Origin: CAYLHS01 sp964383535
GTDB taxonomy: Bacteria > Actinomycetota > Acidimicrobiia > Spongiisociales > UBA4744
Reading direction: 5' to 3'
Assembly: GCA_964383535.1 (NCBI GenBank)
Contig: CAYLHS010000016.1
Coordinates: forward strand, 1 to 34,812
Length of the DNA stretch: 34,812 bases
Below the pieces are notes generated by a model, which saw only the letters and a list, made by a program, of their open reading frames with translations, did not search any database and had not been told where the DNA came from. Of the stretch, positions 30,072 through 34,812 are shown piece after piece. How positions within the stretch are numbered: the first letter of the stretch is position 1; each line of letters opens with the position of its first letter. The translations under genes and the position numbers were made by a program.

Positions 30072-31781
30072 ATGACCGACGTCCTGCGGGTTGCGGGTGC
30101 CCAACTCGACCTCGTGGTCGGTGATCTCGAGGGGAACCGACGGCGAATCGCCGATGCGATGGTCTGGGCGGAATCGCGTCAGGCCGACGTGCTACTGCTG
30201 CCGGAGCTCGCCGTTGCCGGCTACCCGCCGGAAGACCTCGTGCTTCGCGACGAATTCGTTCAGGGCAACGTGGATGCGGTGCGATCCCTCGCACGGCAAT
30301 CCGGATCAACTGTGACGATTGTGGGGTTCGTCGATCCAACCACGGAAGACACGATCGACGACGCGGTCCCACGCGAAGTCGCCAACGCTGCCGCAGTCCT
30401 GTGTGGAGGAGAGATCAAGGGCGTCTACCACAAGGTGCTCCTTCCCAACTATGCAGTGTTCGACGAGGATCGCTACTTCGCACGGGGCGCTGATCCTTCC
30501 GGCATCTGGATCGTGTCAGGGATTCCAGTCGGTATCTCCATCTGTGAGGACATCTGGGTGCCGGAAGGGCCACCGACGCGACAGGCCGAATCGGGTGCCC
30601 GGATCCTTCTCAACATCAACGCGTCCCCGTACCACATGGACAAGGCCGAGGAGAGGTTTGCGCTGCTATCGGCCCGTGCCCGTCGTTCCGGTGTGCCGGT
30701 CGTCTATGTGAACCTGGTTGGTGGGCAGGACGAGCTCGTGTTCGAAGGTGACAGCATGGTCCTCGACGACCGGGGTGATCTGCTGTACCGGGCAGCCGAA
30801 TTCCGCGAGGAGCGGTTCGTCGTCGACGTTCCGCTGCCGCCTGCCCGGCGGGTGACCGCCGCTGCTCGAACCGTGAGAGAAGAACCCGTGCCGGATCGTG
30901 CGCCGCTGCCCCCCTTGGTGTACCCGACTCGGTTGGAGCCGGAAGAGGCCGAGGTGTACACGGCGCTCGTGACCGGACTCCGCGACTACGTGCACAAGAA
31001 CGGGTTCGGGAAGGTCGTCCTGGCGCTGTCCGGCGGCATCGACTCTGCGGTCGCCACCGCCATTGCGGTCGACGCGCTGGGTTCCGAGAACGTGCGAGGT
31101 GTCGGCATGCCTACACGCTTCAGTTCCGACGGATCGGTCTCCGACGCGAGGCTGCTTGCCGAGAGGCTCGGCATTCGGTTCGACCTGATTCCGATCGATG
31201 ACATCTTCGCCGGGTTCCTTGATGCCCTTGATGATGTGTTCGGCGACACACCGTTCGGGGTGGCGGAGGAGAACCTCCAGGCGAGGATCCGTGGAGCGGT
31301 CGTGATGGGGATCTCGAACAAGTATGGGGAGATGGTCGTCACCACCGGCAACAAATCGGAGATGGCGGTCGGGTACGCCACGCTGTATGGGGACATGGCC
31401 GGAGGGTTCGCTGTGCTCAAAGACGTGTTCAAGCTCCTCGTGTATCGGCTTGCCGAGTGGCGAAACCGGGACGGCGAGGTCATTCCACGGTCGATCATCG
31501 ACAAGCCACCGTCGGCCGAACTGCGCCTTGACCAGCGGGACACGGACTCGCTGCCGCCGTACTCGATCCTCGACCCGATCCTCGAACGGTACGTGGAGCG
31601 AGACTGGTCTGTCGATGAGATCGTCGCCGACGGGTTCGATCGTGAGACGGTCGCCAGGATCGCGCAATTGGTCGACCGCAACGAGTACAAACGTCGCCAG
31701 GCGGCGCCGGGCGTCAGGATAAGCCGCAAGGCCTTCGGGAAGGACCGGCGACTCCCGATCACGAACTGCTTCAGGTGCTAG
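30072..31781 (+). CDS. nadE: Glutamine-dependent NAD+ synthetase
   Basis: Final step of NAD synthesis: amidation of nicotinic acid adenine dinucleotide with ATP and glutamine-derived ammonia. The 569-residue two-domain enzyme has an N-terminal nitrilase-type glutaminase with triad Glu45 (LPELAVAGYPPEDL), Lys121 (YHKVLLPNYAVFDE) and Cys158 (SICEDIW). The C-terminal synthetase domain has the LSGGIDSAVA P-loop, MPTRFSSDGS, TTGNKSEMAVGYATLYGD and KPPSAELR. The architecture is that of the glutamine-dependent class. Though only 10 bases after cydC, it has a possible -10 of its own. A 16-bp palindrome begins at the last base of its stop codon. Confidence 0.96.
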   Translation: MTDVLRVAGAQLDLVVGDLEGNRRRIADAMVWAESRQADVLLLPELAVAGYPPEDLVLRDEFVQGNVDAVRSLARQSGSTVTIVGFVDPTTEDTIDDAVPREVANAAAVLCGGEIKGVYHKVLLPNYAVFDEDRYFARGADPSGIWIVSGIPVGISICEDIWVPEGPPTRQAESGARILLNINASPYHMDKAEERFALLSARARRSGVPVVYVNLVGGQDELVFEGDSMVLDDRGDLLYRAAEFREERFVVDVPLPPARRVTAAARTVREEPVPDRAPLPPLVYPTRLEPEEAEVYTALVTGLRDYVHKNGFGKVVLALSGGIDSAVATAIAVDALGSENVRGVGMPTRFSSDGSVSDARLLAERLGIRFDLIPIDDIFAGFLDALDDVFGDTPFGVAEENLQARIRGAVVMGISNKYGEMVVTTGNKSEMAVGYATLYGDMAGGFAVLKDVFKLLVYRLAEWRNRDGEVIPRSIIDKPPSAELRLDQRDTDSLPPYSILDPILERYVERDWSVDEIVADGFDRETVARIAQLVDRNEYKRRQAAPGVRISRKAFGKDRRLPITNCFRC

Positions 31782-31796
31782 TTGGCTCGAGCCAAC
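31781..31796. promoter_or_regulatory. Perfect 16-bp palindrome GTTGGCTCGAGCCAAC
   Basis: Perfect palindrome between nadE and the aminotransferase gene, six bases ahead of the TATCCT -10. It could be an operator for the latter or a compact hairpin at the nadE end; its dyad without a loop favours a protein-binding site. Confidence 0.4.
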
Positions 31797-31802
31797 GACG
31801 GG

Positions 31803-31808
31803 TATCCT
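31803..31808 (+). promoter_or_regulatory. -10 hexamer of aminotransferase gene
   Basis: TATCCT ends eight bases before the ATG at 31817 and there is no Shine-Dalgarno sequence, fitting a leaderless transcript. Confidence 0.45.
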
Positions 31809-31816
31809 CTTCTTCC

Positions 31817-32638
31817 ATGCGTGTGCTGATCGACGGGATTCCATTCCACCCCAACGAAGCGTCGATCTCCGTGTTCGATCACGGGCTCCTTCGAGGCGAC
31901 GGCTGCTTCGAAGCACTCCGCGCGTACGCAGGAATACCCTTCGCACTCAGCGAGCATCTCGATCGCCTGCACAACAGCGCACGGTTGCTGGGTATCGAGC
32001 TGCCTCCCCGCTCGTGGCTGGAGTCCTGGATATCCGAGGTTGCCGCAGAAGGTGGGGACTGCGCCGTGCGGGTCGTTGCGACTCGAGGCGGACTGGAGGA
32101 GCCTGTGCCGTCAAGGGTCATCGTGTTGTCGGAAGCGATCCCGGCGCTGCCCGAGGCGCTCGTTGTGACGCCGCTGTCCGCCCCATGGCACTCCGACGGG
32201 GGCACCTCCGAACTCACGGGTGCCAAGACGATCTCCTACGCGCAGAACATGGCCGCACGCCGTGCCGCGCGCGAGACAGGGTTCGACGACGCGCTGCTCG
32301 TCGGCATATCCGGCCGAATCCTCGAGGGTCCGACGTTCTGCGTTGCATGGGTCGTCGACTCGGTCCTGGAGACTCCCTCACTCGATCTCGGGATTCTGGC
32401 CTCGATCACTCGTCAGGTGACATTGCAGGAGGCGACGAAGGCAGGCATCCAGGTGCGCGAGGGGCATTTCGAGCTCTCACGCATCGAGGAAGCGGACGAG
32501 GTGATGGCCATGTCAACGGTGAGGGAGATCAGACCTATCGTGCGTGTGGGCGGGTCTGAGTTCGAGCCGGGCCCGATCACCCGGCAACTCGCCGGGCGCT
32601 ATCGGAGCCTCGTCGCGTCACTATCCGTGACCGACTGA
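31817..32638 (+). CDS. Class IV PLP aminotransferase/lyase (PabC- or IlvE/Dat-like)
   Basis: A 273-residue fold-type IV PLP enzyme. Visible: the N-terminal ISVFDHGLLRGDGCFEALRAY, the catalytic Lys137 in GAKTISYAQN, and LVGISGRILEGPTFCVAWV, where the Glu contacts the pyridine nitrogen. The family covers aminodeoxychorismate lyase (folate), branched-chain and D-amino acid aminotransferases. The TISYAQNMAARRAA segment leans to the branched-chain or D-amino acid side, but length and an absent neighbourhood clue leave it open. ATG 31817 is chosen on the TATCCT hexamer and on the family's start; a longer frame begins at 31775 without support. No pabA or pabB is in the window. Confidence 0.85.
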   Translation: MRVLIDGIPFHPNEASISVFDHGLLRGDGCFEALRAYAGIPFALSEHLDRLHNSARLLGIELPPRSWLESWISEVAAEGGDCAVRVVATRGGLEEPVPSRVIVLSEAIPALPEALVVTPLSAPWHSDGGTSELTGAKTISYAQNMAARRAARETGFDDALLVGISGRILEGPTFCVAWVVDSVLETPSLDLGILASITRQVTLQEATKAGIQVREGHFELSRIEEADEVMAMSTVREIRPIVRVGGSEFEPGPITRQLAGRYRSLVASLSVTD

Positions 32639-32671
32639 TACCGTTGGGGCATCCGACGGAAGGAGAGGCGT

Positions 32672-33145
32672 GTGCGACAACTCATCCCGGTGCTCGCACT
32701 AGGGCTGTTACTGGCCGCCTGCAACAAGGGAACTGAACCGACCCTGACGACCGTCACGACCCCTGAAAGCACCACCACGTCTTCATCGTCGACCACCTCG
32801 TCGACCACCATGGGAACCGAGGCAACCACCACGACTGCCGGGTCACTGCCCGGCTACAGCGTCGTTGCCGGAGGATCGAACGGCCCGCTGGTGCTGTTGG
32901 TGGAGCCAGGCACCTACAGCGACATCGATCTCAGGAACATCGTGGACGACGCTATCGCGCGATTCGGACCTTCCGACCTCTACATCGTCGATTCGCAAGA
33001 CGCCGCCGATCTGGTTCTCGTCGAGAACCCGACCGCAGAACAGCAACGAATCCTCGACGAGCACGAGTTCGTCAAGGTCGTCGGTGACCGGCTCGAATTC
33101 CTCGGCCCCTATGAATCGTCCGGATCGGTGAGCATCGGCTCTTGA
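32672..33145 (+). CDS. Small lipoprotein with Thr/Ser-rich linker
   Basis: A 157-residue exported lipoprotein of unknown function. The signal peptide ends in the lipobox LLAAC (Cys17), followed by a Thr/Ser-rich, probably disordered linker (about 20-58), and a small globular domain (about 60-150) with alternating strands and helices: GPLVLLVEPGTY, IVDDAIARFG, DLYIVDSQDAADLVLV, EFVKVVGDRLEFLGPY. The start GTG 32672 follows GGAAGGAGAGG, a strong Shine-Dalgarno region. It lies between the aminotransferase and the signalling protein, which begins 41 bases later, and could be a sensory or structural partner of the latter; that is guesswork. A weak hairpin CTCAAC/GTTGAG lies at 33149-33168. Confidence 0.78.
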   Translation: MRQLIPVLALGLLLAACNKGTEPTLTTVTTPESTTTSSSSTTSSTTMGTEATTTTAGSLPGYSVVAGGSNGPLVLLVEPGTYSDIDLRNIVDDAIARFGPSDLYIVDSQDAADLVLVENPTAEQQRILDEHEFVKVVGDRLEFLGPYESSGSVSIGS

Positions 33146-33186
33146 CTCCTCAACTCCACCACGTTGAGTGACGATAGATCAGCGAG

Positions 33187-34761
33187 GTGAACGAACCGAG
33201 AGTCCTACTCGTTGACGGCGACCTGCTGAGTGGCGCGGCCTCCTCCCGGATCCTTTCCGAGGCAGGCATTGAGGTCGTAGGCCAGGCAGCAGACGCCGAT
33301 GAGGCGCTCGAGCTCGCTCGCGCCGTCAAGCCGACGGTCGTGGTGGTGGACGCGGACGTTCGAAAGGGATACGAGCTCGGCGCGTTGCTGCGAGCGTCGA
33401 TCGACACGAGAGTGGACATGGTCGTCACCGTCGGCTTCGGGAACGTAGACCACGTCGGGAAAATGGTGCTCTCGGGCGCCTCGGCGTTCGTGGTCAAGGG
33501 GAGGCCGGCCGATCTGGTCGGCGCTGTTCGGTCGGTTTCGAAGGGGTCGGGCCTCCTCTCCGGTGAGGCAAGTGCGCCCGTGCTGCGCGAGGTTCGACTG
33601 CTGTACGAGCGGGAGCGAACGAGAAACGAACGTCTCGAGCGCGCGGTCCACAAGCTCCAGGCGCTCTCGGTGACCGACTCACTGACAGGTCTCAAGAACC
33701 ACGGATACTTCTTTGAGCGTTTGGGCGAGGAGCTGGAACGCGCTCGCCGATACCAGCGCCCACTGTCGGTGATCATCGGCGACATCGACGGGTTCAAGGC
33801 GGTCAACGACACGTACGGGCATCTCACCGGCGACCGAGTGCTGCGATCCCTCGGTGAGGTCTTCGCCCGTGACCTGCGAGAAGTCGATGTCGCCTGTCGG
33901 ATAGGAGGCGAGGAATTCGGGTTTGCGTTCCCGGAGACCGATCTCGAGGGTGCGATGACCGTCGCTGAACGTCTCCGCGCATCGGTTGAGGAGCTTCACA
34001 TCCCCGACGCGGGGCTCGTGACGCTTTCCGTTGGAGTGGCCGTGTTCCCGACCCACGCGGACAACCAGGAGGAACTGATCGAGTCCGCCGACATGGCGTT
34101 GTATCAAGCGAAACATGAGGGAAAGAACTGCGTCCGTTCCGCCGGTCGAGGTCTGTTCACGACTGAGATCACGAAGACGAGACCGGTGCTCGCTCCGGTC
34201 GTCGACGCGCTGATCGGTGTCCTACGGATGCGGTCGCCTGCGATCTTCGAGCGGTCGATGAGCGTCGCGGAGGTCGCTACTGCGATCTGTTCCAATCTCG
34301 GTCTGAGCGTGGCGCGGGCAGGACGAGCTCACCTTGCCGCGATGATTCATGATGTCGGGATGGTCGGCGTGCCCGATTCGATCTTGCTGAAGCCCGGGCT
34401 GCTGGAAGAGTCGGAATGGGAGATCGTTCGCCGCCACCCGAAGGACACAGTAGGGCTGTTGGCGGGAGCCGTGCATCCAGAGGTCATTCAGGCAGTGCTC
34501 ACGCATCACGAGCACATGGACGGAACCGGGTATCCGAACGGGAGCAAAGACGACGAGATCCCTCTCCTCGGGAGAGTGCTCCACACCGCCGACGCGTTCG
34601 TCGCCATGACGTCTCCTCGCCCACACCAGCAGGGCATGGGTAGCGAGGAAGCTCTCGCGGCCATGCGGAGGCTCGCGGGGATCGATTTCGATCCCGACAC
34701 AGTGGATGCTCTGGCACGTGTCGTGGGGGGCGCGCAGCCACTTCGGCTGATCGCCGGCTAG
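33187..34761 (+). CDS. Response regulator with GGDEF and HD-GYP-like domains
   Basis: A 524-residue cyclic di-GMP signalling protein. Residues 1-120 are a receiver domain with acidic pair Asp10/Asp12, phospho-acceptor Asp55 (VVVVDADV), Thr81 and Lys104. A coiled-coil linker (about 130-165) leads to a diguanylate cyclase domain with GGEEF at 240-244 and an intact RxxD inhibitory site (Arg231-Asp234) five residues before it. The C-terminal domain (about 345-505) is HD-GYP-like: HD at 388-389, KPG, and DGTGYP at 445-450. However, the first metal-binding His is replaced (ERSMSVAEVA in place of HSxRVA-like), and the Lys after HD is Met (HDVGM). Phosphodiesterase activity is therefore doubtful, while cyclase activity looks intact. 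No histidine kinase partner is in the window. Confidence 0.9.
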   Translation: MNEPRVLLVDGDLLSGAASSRILSEAGIEVVGQAADADEALELARAVKPTVVVVDADVRKGYELGALLRASIDTRVDMVVTVGFGNVDHVGKMVLSGASAFVVKGRPADLVGAVRSVSKGSGLLSGEASAPVLREVRLLYERERTRNERLERAVHKLQALSVTDSLTGLKNHGYFFERLGEELERARRYQRPLSVIIGDIDGFKAVNDTYGHLTGDRVLRSLGEVFARDLREVDVACRIGGEEFGFAFPETDLEGAMTVAERLRASVEELHIPDAGLVTLSVGVAVFPTHADNQEELIESADMALYQAKHEGKNCVRSAGRGLFTTEITKTRPVLAPVVDALIGVLRMRSPAIFERSMSVAEVATAICSNLGLSVARAGRAHLAAMIHDVGMVGVPDSILLKPGLLEESEWEIVRRHPKDTVGLLAGAVHPEVIQAVLTHHEHMDGTGYPNGSKDDEIPLLGRVLHTADAFVAMTSPRPHQQGMGSEEALAAMRRLAGIDFDPDTVDALARVVGGAQPLRLIAG

Positions 34762-34812
34762 AGCCCCGTCCAGCAACCTTCGCCGCGGTCAGGACGGCCA
34801 GGTGACACCGCT

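Noticed and set aside
30666..31946. 426-codon minus-strand open frame under nadE
   Set aside because: Antisense to the conserved NAD synthetase domain; no motif of its own.
34789..34812. C-terminal end of a minus-strand gene entering from the right edge
   Set aside because: A frame ending in TGA at 34789 reads only seven residues within the window, too few to support a call.

Overview
The window is a gene-dense, high-GC (roughly 60-65% by eye) bacterial chromosome segment. It has many GTG starts and 1-4 base stop/start overlaps. Several features suggest a deep-branching member of the Actinomycetota, possibly Acidimicrobiia-like: an XRE regulator overlapping an HBHA-like Lys/Ala/Pro-tailed protein (the Rv0474/Rv0475 arrangement of mycobacteria), an acyltransferase/SDR pair resembling Rv0502/Rv0501, an EtfD (Rv0338c)-like Fe-S protein, cydABDC order, and a split b6-type cytochrome bc complex. 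The placement is inferred from content, not from a phylogeny. I see no phage, insertion sequence, CRISPR array, rRNA or tRNA.

Layout. 1-2959 (+): 3' part of proC, proline dehydrogenase, an alpha/beta hydrolase and a Bcp-type peroxiredoxin, tightly packed. 2956-4950 (+): a membrane protein with a likely 3' frameshift, then PspA and a hairpin. 5055-7184 (+): EtfD-like membrane Fe-S oxidoreductase. 7185-7776: the only long gene-free stretch, holding a run of well-formed hairpins that I propose as a structured RNA candidate. 7777-13817 (-): a small protein, a CpaE/MinD-like protein with an altered P-loop, the Rieske, cytochrome b6 and subunit IV genes of a bc complex, and a GH13 glycosidase. Subunit IV is fused to seven c-type haem modules.

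13922-17217 (+): secreted coiled-coil lytic transglycosylase, rRNA/tRNA uracil methyltransferase, MocA-like nucleotidyltransferase and a DUF4332-like helix-hairpin-helix protein. 17256-20192 (-): HBHA-like protein, XRE regulator, an unusual acyltransferase with N-terminal DNA/zinc-type motifs, and a degenerate SDR. 20238-21478 (+): a 75-residue protein translationally coupled to DAHP synthase. 21576-24210 (-): M20 amidohydrolase and a half-length GlnE-like protein with mosaic codon usage. 24299-30061 (+): cydABDC. 30072-34761 (+): glutamine-dependent NAD synthetase, class IV aminotransferase, a lipoprotein, and a receiver-GGDEF-HD-GYP protein.

Working together. Much of the window concerns respiration: electrons enter the quinone pool through proline dehydrogenase and the EtfD-like protein, and leave either through the bc complex with its multihaem tail or through cytochrome bd, assembled by CydDC. 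PspA, the peroxiredoxin and the XRE/HBHA pair suggest envelope and oxidative stress handling. Many genes that are not translationally coupled begin 6-9 bases after a TANNNT hexamer with no Shine-Dalgarno sequence, which points to widespread leaderless transcription. The best candidates for something undescribed are the seven-haem subunit IV fusion and the structured region at 7390-7621.
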